Below, one piece after another: positions 21,551 to 31,378 of a DNA stretch of 64,000 nucleotides (its first letter is position 1; each line of letters opens with the position of its first letter). The position numbers were made by a program, and so were the translations under genes. Origin of the DNA: Phragmites australis (lineage: Eukaryota; Streptophyta; Magnoliopsida; Poales; Poaceae); the NCBI RefSeq assembly GCF_958298935.1, contig NC_084934.1, positions 8,434,501 to 8,498,500 on the forward strand, written 5' to 3'. The notes beneath the pieces were generated by a model. It was given only the letters and a program-made list of their open reading frames with translations. It was not told the DNA's origin and made no database searches.

Positions 21551-22951
21551 TTGGCAGATTCAGAATCAGAAGGTGATCATGGGGATTCCGATTGGGTACC
21601 TTCACATGACATAGGTGAGGAAGCCTCATCCTATGCTGGCAATGTTGCTTTTGATGATGATAATGCTAGTGATGAGGATGTTGAAATCAACTGTCAAGCT
21701 TATGTCGGGCATAAGAAGAATTGGAATTCAACTGAATATTCTAGATCCCGCAACACATATCAGTACGGTCTCGACAATGATGCAACTTTGCCTCACTTCT
21801 ATACCATGACACAACAAGATGCATTCTATGGCCATCTCTTGCGAAAAAAAAACATATTTGATCACAAATGGAATGATTGGGCCTATGTAAGAAATCAACC
21901 TAGCATGACGGTCTTAACTAATATCTTCCAAGAGCTAGGTCTTTATGAATTTGTCAACTTCAAATGTGATTGGAATGCAACGGTCATCCGCTAATTTTAT
22001 GCTACTGTTGAAATATCTCATGATTCTCAAAAGATTGAGTGGATGACCGAGTCTAGGAGGTATGAAGCCTCATTCAAAGAATTTGCTCATGCCAACCGAA
22101 TTCCCTTTGATACTGTCTATGATACTATTGATATCAACAATGAAGAGTGTTTGGTAGAAGAAGTTTGGAGCACTTTCTATGAACCAATAGGGGTCGTTCT
22201 TAGAGTCACTCTTGGCATAGTTACAGGCTTGAAGGTTCTCCCTGCTACAATTAACAAGATTGCTAGAGCCACTTTTGCTCCAAAAAGTGGTAACAGTGAT
22301 GCAATTAGGGACTTCTATTGGAATATCATAAATCACATCATGAACCGGAGGAAGATCAATGTGATCAAGTTTATGCTCAAAGCCATTGATGACATCAAGG
22401 TGAGCATAACTCCGAATCTGTACTTTGCTCTGTATATCATGTCCCTTATACTTAAGAAGACCAAGTTTTGAAGATCCTCATGTGACTGCAAGCACTTGGG
22501 GTATCGGCCTTTCAAGGTAAACCCAAGTGTTCTACGAAGGGGTCAGGGTGCTGCTCAGGGAGGACTGCATGATGAGCCCCCTCACTACGTTCCTCCACCG
22601 CAGCCTGCACCAGAGCAAGTTCCCCCTCAGTGGGCTCCTCTGGTAGGATTCTTTGACCCCTATATGGTCTCTATTCAGCAAGGATTTCGGCATAGTTTAG
22701 ATTCTTTCTAGGCCAGTTTTCAGCAAAACTTTTATCAGCCTGTGATGTCTGAACTCCAGTCGACTAGACAGTCCATCTCCCTGGCTCGTGAGGACATGGC
22801 CGCACTTCATGTGTAGAACCAAGAATTACATGATATGTTTCACACTTTGTCTCTTGGACAGCGACAGCTTGATGATCGGCTCACTGCTTTCTCCGATCAC
22901 TTTTATAGTGTTTATCCTCGTCCTCGTCCTCGTCCTCCTCAGGGTGACTAG
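21551..22951 (+). pseudogene. Third ORF of Sirevirus-type element, env-position
   Basis: One reading frame runs from about 21551 to a TAG at 22949-22951 (about 466 codons), broken by internal stops near 21992, 22469, 22709 and 22815. The apparent start is TTG at 21551 followed by ADSESEGDHGDSDW. No ATG is in place, so the start may be lost or upstream. The acidic N-terminus is followed by a domain with FYATVEISHDSQKIEWMTES and RYEASFKEFAHANRI. This resembles the plant 'putative plant transposon protein' domain (PF20167 type). A proline-rich region (PPPQPAPEQVPPQ) comes next, then a predicted helical stretch and an Arg-Pro repeat tail (YPRPRPRPP). Its position after pol is that of the env-like ORF of Sireviruses, but no signal peptide or membrane span was seen. 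Its function is unknown. Confidence 0.65.
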
Positions 22952-22970
22952 TTTTTTGGTATTTGATGCC

Positions 22971-22980
22971 AAGGGGGGAG
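22971..22980 (+). other. Purine tract, upstream PPT-like copy 1
   Basis: AAGGGGGGAG, 20 bp after the third ORF. It resembles the true polypurine tract at 23497. A weaker one (TAGGGGGAG) is at 23321-23329. Repeated PPT-like tracts before the 3' LTR are a known Sirevirus trait. Confidence 0.6.
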
Positions 22981-23496
22981 TAGTAGAAGAAGTGAAGAAG
23001 TTTCTCTTTTATCTGCTTAGCATATCTATTTGAACTTTGTAATGGACTATGTTTTACATCTTTACTTCCTCTGTTTAGTTAAGAACTATGTGATGAATAT
23101 ATTGTAATATGTTGAAGTATGTTTACTTGTTTATTTCTATGGTCTAACCTTATTGGATGTTTCGAGGACAATGCTATCAAGTGACATATTAATTCTTGGA
23201 TATCATAGAAATTATATCCCCTTCCTTGGATCCATATATACAAGGTAAACTCCGTCAAATTCTCTTCCAAATTTATGACTTGTGCCATTTATCTTCCCTT
23301 TATTATTATGAGCACATGTGTAGGGGGAGCTTACCTTGACTTGAGTTCTTTATAGTAAGCTATCCTTTTCAACTTCATTTACTTAAAATTCCTGCTATAA
23401 ACACTCACCCTCGAGTCTTCCTTTTGCCGATGGCTAAAAGAAGGCTAAAAAAACTCAATTTACATCACTTCTTAGTTTTATTGTCATCAATTACCT

Positions 23497-23509
23497 AAAA
23501 GGGGGAGAT
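23497..23509 (+). other. Polypurine tract of Sirevirus-type element
   Basis: AAAAGGGGGAGAT directly abuts the 3' LTR start at 23510, so this is the plus-strand primer site. Confidence 0.85.
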
Positions 23510-25071
23510 TGAAGCATCTAAGCCCCTAATTCGAGTTTTGGTAATTAATGACAATATATCTTTGTGTACTAACATGTTTGAATGAGTTATGAAAAGGTTA
23601 GTCACAAAGATGTTGCATGAGTGAAAAGCATGAAGAAAGGCTAGCTCAAGGCAAAGGTATAAGTGTAGGGTATTTTTCTTTTACCGGTCTACAGAGATTA
23701 GAGAAGAAAAATTGACCGGATTAATAGGATAAGTGCTGAACTATTAAGAGGGGTTGAAGTAATTGCTTTAAGTTTCTATGGTACCAAATTGCTCAAACTT
23801 GCATATCATTTAGAGTTAAATTTTATAGTTTGAGAAAAACCATCGAAAAGATTGCTCTTTTGAGCTCACTGCGTGCTGGCGATCTGACCGAGCCTGCTGG
23901 CGGTCTGACCGCTGTATAACATCCATTACAGTCTTCCTTTTATGAGAGTGGCGGTCTGACCGGCCCTCTAGGTGGTCTGACCGCTGTATAAAGAAACCCA
24001 AAATCCTGAACAAAACTTAGTCGCGATCTGACCGTGGGCCTTGCCAGTCTGACCGAGAATCACACAGAGAGTTTTTGCTCTGGTGGTCTGACTGCAGGGT
24101 CCGTCAGTCTGACCGCCCAGAGTATTCCGGTCTGACCGAAAGTGAATGGCGGTCTGACCGCCAGGATGTGTCAGAATTTAATTTGACTGTTGCTGTAGCC
24201 GTTGTACGGCGGCGGTCTGACGCCACTTGTTCTGCGGTATGACCGCCACTTGCGCAGAGTTGTCAGTTTGGTAGTAACAGCTAGATTTAGTGAATGTGGG
24301 TATAAATATGGGGCTGGCTGGCTCATTGATTACAACTCTTGACTCTAGCACATAAGTACAACTCTTTGAGCTCTAGCCCTCAACTCTCCCTCTCCATTAG
24401 CTCGTGATTGCATCTTTGAGAGGTTGAGAGTAATTAGTGCATAATTTCCAAAGGTTTTGAGCAATTTGGCACTTGTGATCCTTCAAGCAAGCATCGTCAA
24501 CTTATTACTCTTGGAGGTTGCCGCCTCCTAGACGGTTTGGAGTTTGTGACACCGACGAGGCCTTCAAAGAAGATTGTGAAGGTGCCGCGGTGGTAATTGT
24601 GAGAGGTTGAGCACACCTTGCCAGAGTGGTAAAGTGCTTCCCTAGTGAAATCGAGGTTGTGAGTAGTTTTTGTTCATTGCCGGCTTAAGGTCAAGTTGCT
24701 CGGATGAGCTCTTTCTCGTATGAGAATTGAATACTTGATAGAGAAGCAGTTTGAAGCTTGAACTCACCTCAACGTGGATTAGGGGTGATCGACAGATCAC
24801 CGAGACCACGGGAAAAAAATCTCTTGTGTCATTTTTGAGCAATTTATCTTATCATTTACTTTTATGCAATTTACTTCAAGTAATTTATCTTCCTAGATTA
24901 TAAATTGTTGCATGTCACCCTAGGTTTGCAAACCTCAACTTAGGTCTTACTTGTTCTTTTTATTGCTCTAGTGTTCCCTAGTTTATCTTTGGTTGTTTTC
25001 TTGTCCACTTAGCAATTAGTTTTTAAAACCGCCTATTCACCCCCCCTCTAGTCAGTATCCTTGATCCTACA
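23510..25071 (+). repeat. 3' LTR of Sirevirus-type element
   Basis: 1562 bp, TGAAGCATCTAAGCCCC to GATCCTACA. It carries GGCGGTCTGACCGCC-type palindromes from about 23879 to 24246 and TATAAATA at 24301-24308. It retains the 21-bp array segment and the 3' terminus missing in the 5' LTR, so it is the better reference copy. Confidence 0.9.
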
Positions 25072-25076
25072 CATCT

Positions 25077-26339
25077 ACCGCAACCTACCGCTTGTCATTG
25101 AGCGGGAGGTCTTCTCCATTGATGGTTACACCTTCCCTTTGGTGGGCAACACCGACATCATCTTGGGGACTCTGTGACTTTGCAGCTTGGGTCCTATCTT
25201 CTTGGACTTTGCTCGCTTGGAGATGAGTTTCCACCACGGCGACCAGACTGTTTGTTTCCTCGGTGTTGACACTGCACCACCACCTCCTCCTCAGGTGCCA
25301 TTCATGACGGCTCCCGTTCCTGCCCTACAGCCGCCAGCACCTGTGCTGGCCTTGCCTGCCTCATCTTCAGCACCATCGGGTAGCCGCTTTGGTTCGTTCA
25401 CTAGGGTGAGTGGCACCCGTACTTCAGCGACAACCATGGAGGTTCTCTCACAACACCCATACCTTCTCGATGAGGTCTGTCGCATGGTCTGGGCCAACCA
25501 GGAGCTAGACAACCTCATGGCGCGCATCCGATAGGAGGAGGCCGTACCAGCCTGGGCAGTGGTCGACGGTGTTATCTTATTTGACCATTGCCTCTACATG
25601 CCTGCTTCGTCATCACTTCTTCACTGCCTGGTACATGCTCTCATTGACTTGGGCGATGAGGCCCTCGTTTTTCACTTAGATGTGGGCGTTCATATGCCTT
25701 CTTCTGTGGGCACCCATTGTGTTTTTCCAAAGTTCGTGTTGCTTCTTCAAGAGATGCCTTGCTTTTTTGTTCTTGCTGCCAACTTGATTTTTTGTGACCA
25801 TACTGGTTGTGAGTTTATCACCATTGCACAAGTCGTTTATGGAGTTTGAGTTCTTCTGACGCCCTAGCACTTGCCCCACTTTGAGATGGTTGCTATTTGG
25901 TCATTGCATTGACCTTACTGCCAGTCGCCTGACTTTGACGAACACATTCTTCTTCAGCTTGGACATGACTCTATTGCCTAGCGCCGCCGTTCGTCACTAG
26001 TTCTTCGACACACCTCCACCAGCAGGTCAGCTCTACCACCACGTGGGTATCTGGCGTTTCCTGGTGGATGTGCCTGTCACACCCGCCATGAGGGGGGTAG
26101 ACCAAGAGCCCGACGTCTTGGCGCTTCACTCTTCGTGGCTACATCGACAATGTGTCCTATGAGTTCACCCTGTGCATCGACAACACCATTCACAACCTCA
26201 CTAATGCAATGGTGTTGGGCGAGTTGCGCTCCAGCGTGTGGCTTCGGGACAATTCTTCTTCACCATGCCAGGAGGATAGGACCGGCTGGAACATGGGCAC
26301 CCAGCATGAGGACGCGCTGGAATTCGAAGGCAGAGGAGA
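25077..26339 (+). pseudogene. Gypsy protease to integrase remnants
   Basis: Continuation of the host Gypsy coding region after the nested insertion. The frame at 25187-25534 begins GPIFLDFARLEMSFHHGDQT, the typical protease-RT linker, followed by a Pro/Ala-rich stretch. From 25559 the sequence VVDGVILFDHCLYMPA matches the start of a Gypsy integrase zinc-binding region, then decays. RT and RNase H, normally about 1.3 kb between these, are absent. Later pieces near 26117 (ALHSSWLHRQ-like) suggest the integrase/chromodomain end. Many stops. Non-functional. Confidence 0.65.
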
Positions 26340-26845
26340 TGTCATGGGCCATGCCCATATGGGCCTTTTCAGTCGGCCCAATAGAGAGGCAGCGACATCC
26401 CCGTGTGAAGAAGGCGCAGGCGCCATAGGGCTTACTGTTGTCGTCACGTCGTCGTCGAGATCGAGTCATCATCAAGTCATTTTTAGATTAGAAAATAAAT
26501 ATCTATTAAATAGGAATAGTTTATATATAGATAAGGAATAGTTTGGATTTAAATTAGGAAAGATATCGTAATTTGCTTGGTAGTCAAATTGAGTCCTCTC
26601 TATATAATGGGAGATACTGTATCATTTGGAATTAAGAAAGAAAAGTGACGTTGCATCTCTTATCTCTCTCACTCTCCACTCGCGATGTGAACAGTACCAC
26701 ACTCCACCACCTCCAGCCGCACGCCGCCATCTCCTTGCCTCCTTACATTGGCCATCACGGGACGCAAGAAGGACCCTAAGCCACGTCCTTCAACATCCTT
26801 CGACTATGATCTCTGCTACCCTCCCACAAATCAACGCCCACTATA
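26340..26845 (+). repeat. 3' LTR of Gypsy host element
   Basis: 506 bp starting TGTCATGGGCCATGCCC and ending CCCACTATA (terminal CA mutated to TA). It matches 15199-15727 and is followed by the AAAGT target duplication. Confidence 0.87.
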
Positions 26846-26850
26846 AAAGT

Positions 26851-28165
26851 ACATAACATGTTTGTTCGTATGTGGTTGTGCAGATGCTTTACAACATTAC
26901 CACACAACACAAAAATTCTAGAAATAAAAGAAACTATCCTCTAGATTCTGTCATTTTGTTTTGAAGGCTGAAGTCATGCAATCTATGGTCTCTGTACAGT
27001 AAAGAGCAGTGTGTATCAAATGTACCAGAACGGAAAAAACTCTGCAACAAAGGATACATCATTAGATAAAGTTGTAAAATAAAACATAATAAGCAACAAG
27101 TGAAAAGTTAAATATAATGTGCTCATGTCGACATTATTGTCAAGCAAATAGCATAGTGAAGACATTTTTCACTATGATCTGAAAACATTTTTCATACAAC
27201 TAAACCGAATGAGCTGGACGATTAAAAAAACCAACCAAATTTAGAACTGTGCAGTAACACATATAAAGAAAATGGCTTCAGCAAAAATATTGAAACTAGT
27301 GATGTTCATGAGTAGTTCCAGCTGCTTCCACTGAAAGTCAGGAAAATTCAGATGGTGAAGGTAAGTGTTTATTCAGGCCCATCAGGATTAAAGAAACATT
27401 CTTGAAACACAATATGGATCTAGAGGTGGGCTGGTTCTTTCTCATTCCTTACAGTGGAAGCAATATAACATGTGAATATGTTAAATCAGTCTTTGGGCCA
27501 AAATCTGTTGTTCTTTAGCCATGGAAGTCAGTAGCTAACTATTTTTTTTTGAGCAACTTCGTAGCTAACTATTGCTAACTCTTATGAATAAATTGGACAA
27601 CTCGTAGCCAATGAAAACTAAATGTCCAATCCAATGCGCATAAAAAATTAAGCACGCAAACTAGATGTACTGACAACACTCTGAATCGAGGATTTCGGAA
27701 CTGTACCACTTTTTTTCCTCATGCACAATAGTTAATCCTGATTAAGGTATTCCCTGAAGTTCTATTAAAAATGCCACTTCAAGTAGCACCTTATTCGAGT
27801 GTGATAATTGGCCATCCATAATCTTGAAATCGATTTTCTTTATTTCCTTCTTTTCCGAAGGAAAATCATGACATCTTTACTATAGTTCACATTAACGTAA
27901 ACATAAATGCCCCTTAAGTTTTGCTACCTCCTTCTAGGCATACGATAGTCCAACTCGCAAAATAGTTATAATTTCAGGATGAACAATAAAAGATCTGCAA
28001 CAAAAAGGTATGCACATTCCTTCATGGCACAAACTTGTGCAAGAAAAGAAAAGAAAAAGGCTAGAACGATAAGGCAACGCATTGCACTCTGCAAGCTTCC
28101 CAATCTTCAAAAATCAGAAACATTATCAGCAAGAAACCACAGAGGGCGGAAAGACCTGAGCTGAT
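26851..28165. other. No protein gene seen; may hold UTR/intron
   Basis: AT-rich non-coding sequence. If the small minus-strand gene at 28208-28354 has a spliced 3' UTR (donor at 28172-28166), its intron and last exon would lie here. No matching acceptor was fixed with confidence. Confidence 0.4.
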
Positions 28166-28207
28166 CACCTACCTGTAGTAACGAATGAATAAACTACGCC
28201 GGATAAC

Positions 28208-28354
28208 TCAGCCGACGACGAAGGGGCCGATCTCGCCGCTGCGCATGGCGCGGGCGATCTCGTTGGCGATGACCAGGCACGTGGAAATCCAGCCGGCGAG
28301 CACCGCCCACACCATGTCCACTATGCTGGCCGCGATCCCCCACGGCATCGTCAT
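28208..28354 (-). CDS. Candidate 48-residue membrane protein
   Basis: A short GC-rich frame on the minus strand starts MTMPWGIAASIVDMVWAVLA and ends GEIGPFVVG. The region from about residue 5 to 30 (IAASIVDMVWAVLAGWISTC) is a strong membrane-spanning helix. It is followed by a charged amphipathic segment (ANEIARAMRSGEIG). Its GC content stands out from AT-rich flanks, as for a grass exon. A second ATG two codons on has a similar context. The same frame stays open upstream to 28537, but that part is low in coding character, so the shorter start is preferred. After the stop, a strong donor (CTACAG|GTAGGTG, intron from 28172 on minus) suggests a spliced 3' UTR. I do not recognise a named family. 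Confidence 0.5.
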   Translation of the reverse strand: MTMPWGIAASIVDMVWAVLAGWISTCLVIANEIARAMRSGEIGPFVVG

Positions 28355-28537
28355 CCTTCGTTCCCTCACTCCACAGCTGCTGCCGAGGAGGCAATTCCAC
28401 AAACACCTTCCTTGCAACTTCCAGCCTTTTTCAGGGACCAGCCAAGGTTGAGCCGACAGGATCGTATGAATTCCGCGAATTGAAAACAGATAGGATGAGA
28501 ATTCACCTCTTATCTTGCCGATGCCTTCAGCAAGCAA

Positions 28538-29563
28538 AAACCGAAGCAGCCTCCGATTAGCGCCAGTCCTTCAAGTTCGATCAACCATGACACGGAATCA
28601 GGATCTTGTGCACCACCAGTTAGCGTGAAGATCGCACCAACAAGGTTGAATTCGACAAGAGATGAGGAGAGATTTCACTTCACTACCTCCTTCGCCGCCT
28701 AACCCTTCTTCCCTCTTTCCCCTCCTCCTTCGCCGGCCAACAAAGCTGAAATCTTCAACAGGATCAGGATATGGACAGGGACGACGAGAGTATTTCACGT
28801 TTGCTTTGCTTTCTCCCCAAGAACCAACCCAAATATACAACTTAGGGTACAGCAAATCCACCATGAAATTCTTTAATGGGCACACGATTAAATAGAGTTT
28901 AGGACTTGAAGAGTCTTTCTTTCTTGCTTGCTTTCCCCATCTTGTTGCCTCCCTGCCACAAGCTTCAAGAAACACCTAGGACCAACTGGAGGTCGCCACA
29001 TAAGAGTGCACAATCTGTCAGACTCTGACTGCAAACGGTAAAATATCATCCAATCATTTGTGGATAGGATTGCAGGGTTTGCTAGGAGGATTTGGACAAG
29101 TCCATGCGTTCTTGTCCACAAGTGAGGCTTCTGACGGGCCACTTCGCCCAACACCTGTCCCGTGCTGCATACAACCGACGGTTGAGATCTGATTAGAAAA
29201 CAAGCTAAGCAAAGATAAATAACTTACCACATGTGCTAACCGCTAAAGATGTAGAAATGGGTATTAAGACTAGAATGCATGTCATTAATATTAAGATTTG
29301 CTACTGGTGCCAACTTTACTTTTAGTAACAAAATTAAGTATTTTAAATTATCTTAGCATCTATAAGAGGTGCTAAAGGATAAAGTATAAGTTGCTAAGAG
29401 AAAGAGATGATGTTCACCTTAGCATCTATAACTAGGTTTACCACCTAACTTAATGGGAAACGGATGTTCATGCTCTTTGGAGCCAAGGAGTTCGAGACGA
29501 TGCCCAAAATGAGCGAATCCGATACTATATATTGATTGCTTCTGTGTGCAGTGGTAAGTTATA
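28538..29563. other. Upstream flank of small gene; no other gene
   Basis: The minus strand here would hold the promoter and 5' UTR of the small gene. Plus-strand 28660-28740 is C/T-rich. From 29190 to 29460 the sequence is AT-rich with repeated cttagcatctataa phrases (29353 and 29419), suggesting a small unrecognised repeat. Confidence 0.4.
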
Positions 29564-31378
29564 TTTTTTTTCGAAAGAACGGTACAAGACTTGCCGATTT
29601 TATTATAGAAGGAATACAAAAGGTCAAAAGTCAGAAGAGTCCCAGGAAAAAAAGGAAAGGAATAAAACCAAATGCCCAAGCAGGCATCGGACTACGCAAG
29701 AAACAACCTGCTCAGGAAAACAAAAGTCGAGACTTGAAATACGAAGAAGGAAGCAACAAGAGCTAAATCAGAAGGAAGCAACAAGAGCTAAATCAAAGAG
29801 ACATAGCATTTTGAAAAACTTCAATTTGACTTGATCCTCTCGGCAACCTGAACCACGGAGTTTTTGACGCTTTGAAAGGTTCTGTTGTTCCTTTCCTTCC
29901 AAATATTCTACCAAAAGGTAAACACTAAACCATCAAAAGACTTTTGTAGGTCTTTGTCAATTCGACGTGATGCCACGGTCCACCATCACCTAGTGGTACG
30001 ATAGGAAGCAAACTGTGGTAAGGGGGGTAGATGCAACCATATCGAAAGCTAAGACCAAACCTGTTGAGTGAAGACGCAATCTTTGCAAAGGTGAGTAGGC
30101 ATTTCATCCTCTGGATCGCATAGGCAACAGATTTGGTTTCGAGGCCAACCCCTTTTTGCAAGATTGTCCGCGGTTAGAATCTTGTTTTGTAGAAGCACCC
30201 AGGAGAAATTCTTGCATTTAGGCTCAACTTGCACCTTCCAAACAGATTGCATCTTGTATTTGCACATTTGGCCTACAAATTGGATTTTGTAAGCACTTTG
30301 AGTAGTGTAGATTCCATTGTTGGTTCATCGCCAAGTTATGGCATCTTGGGAGTCTTGTTGGAGGTGCTGGTCTCTAAGCAAGCTCTAAAGTTGCGAGACT
30401 TGCAGAAGTTCATGTTTAGTATCCATGTGACCAATGTAACGAATCCATAGATGTTCCGGTAACCCATGCTTCACCATAAAATTTTTCCTCGAGGAAAGAG
30501 CATAGATGAGAGGTGCTACATTCTTGGGCGCCTATCCATGACGCCAACTTGAGTGCCATAAGGAGGTTTTCTCTCCATTTCCTATTGCAACTCTTGTCGA
30601 GGCATTAAAAAGGTCAATGTCTGTTTGATCATAGGGTACCGAGAAACCCTTCCATGGTCTGTCATCTCTCCGTTGGAACCACAACCACCTGAGTCACAAC
30701 GCTCTAGCAAAGAAACCGAGCTCTAGAATACCAAGGCCTCCCAGGGCTTTAGGCTTTGTCATCATTAGCCAATTAACTAGGGAGTGCCCCCCTGAGACTT
30801 TATCCGGATCATCTCCTCTCCAAAGGAAACTTCTTTGGAATCTGTAAATCTTTTTGAGGAGCCATTTTTGCAAGGGGAGGACGGTTAAAAGGTAAGTCGG
30901 CTGAGAGGAAAGCACCATCTTGATAAGAGTTTCTCTACTAGCCATGGAGAAAAAATTCTTTTGCCACCCTGGGAGCCTATCTCCAATTTTCTCGATGAGA
31001 GGTTGGACATAAACTCTTCTCACCCTTCTACTGTGCACGAGAAGACTCAGGTATTTGCAAGGTAGAGAGGCAACCTTGCCTGGGAAATCCTCTAGGATTT
31101 GGGCTATCAGGAGATCATCACATCGAATTGTGTAGATTTTAGTTTTGGTGGGGTTTGTCACTAGGCCTGAGCAATCTCCAAAAGTCTTAAGAACAGCTTG
31201 CAATGCTAGAAGTTCTGCTCTGTCCAGGTTCGCGAAGATTGCTACATCATTTGCGTAAAGGGAGCATCTGAATTTTGCGGAGTGGGGTAGAATGGGCTTG
31301 AGGATCCCTTGCTGCTCAGCTTGGGAGATCATTCTCTGCAGAGGGTCAATTGCAAGAATGAAAAGCATGGGTGATAGT
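29564..31378 (-). pseudogene. LINE (L1-type) 3' part, dead
   Basis: On the minus strand a reverse transcriptase fragment (31368-30694) starts at MLFILAIDPLQRMI, continues with the catalytic region and PTKTKIYTIRCDD, and ends with the conserved LPGWQKNFFSMASRETLIKM and GGLGILELG blocks. The catalytic YADD reads YAND (Asn codon at 31249-31251), so RT is inactive. Further along, broken frames lead to a zf-RVT type region (30267-30049) with CKNFSWVLLQNKILTADNL and the Cys-rich ICCLCDPEDEMPTHL. A T-run at 29564-29571 marks the poly(A) end. The 5' part, including the endonuclease, is absent: the RT is cut at 31378 by the LTR that begins at 31379. Confidence 0.87.

Larger units (their letters stand above)
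18745..25071 (+). mobile_element. Sirevirus-type Copia element, internally deleted
   Basis: Two LTRs, 18745-20288 and 23510-25071, flank a 3.2-kb interior. The element is bounded by TG...CA and a perfect 5-bp duplication CATCT (18740-18744 and 25072-25076) within the host protease gene. The interior lacks PBS, gag, integrase and RT. It begins directly with the last 80 residues of Copia RNase H. The first LTR lacks its final CCTACA, so one deletion removed the LTR end through most of pol. After pol come a long leader with CT repeats, a third open frame (21551-22951) and three purine tracts before the 3' LTR. This layout, with an extra 3' ORF and multiple PPTs, is that of Sireviruses. Confidence 0.88.
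15199..26845 (+). mobile_element. Gypsy element hosting two nested insertions
   Basis: Bounded by LTRs at 15199-15727 and 26340-26845 and by a perfect 5-bp target duplication AAAGT (15194-15198 and 26846-26850). A PBS-like TAGTATCAGAG follows the first LTR, and a purine tract (aggcagaggaga) precedes the second. Interior: gag, zinc knuckle and protease remnants, then a degenerate integrase-like region. The reverse transcriptase and RNase H section is missing. Two later LTR elements sit inside (16453-17992 and 18745-25071). Without them the element is about 3.8 kb. The two LTRs have many substitutions and small indels, so this is the oldest layer of the nest. Confidence 0.88.

Noticed and set aside
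26626..26856. Short frame containing a His/Pro-rich stretch
   Set aside because: Lies wholly within the Gypsy 3' LTR and has its pair in the 5' LTR.
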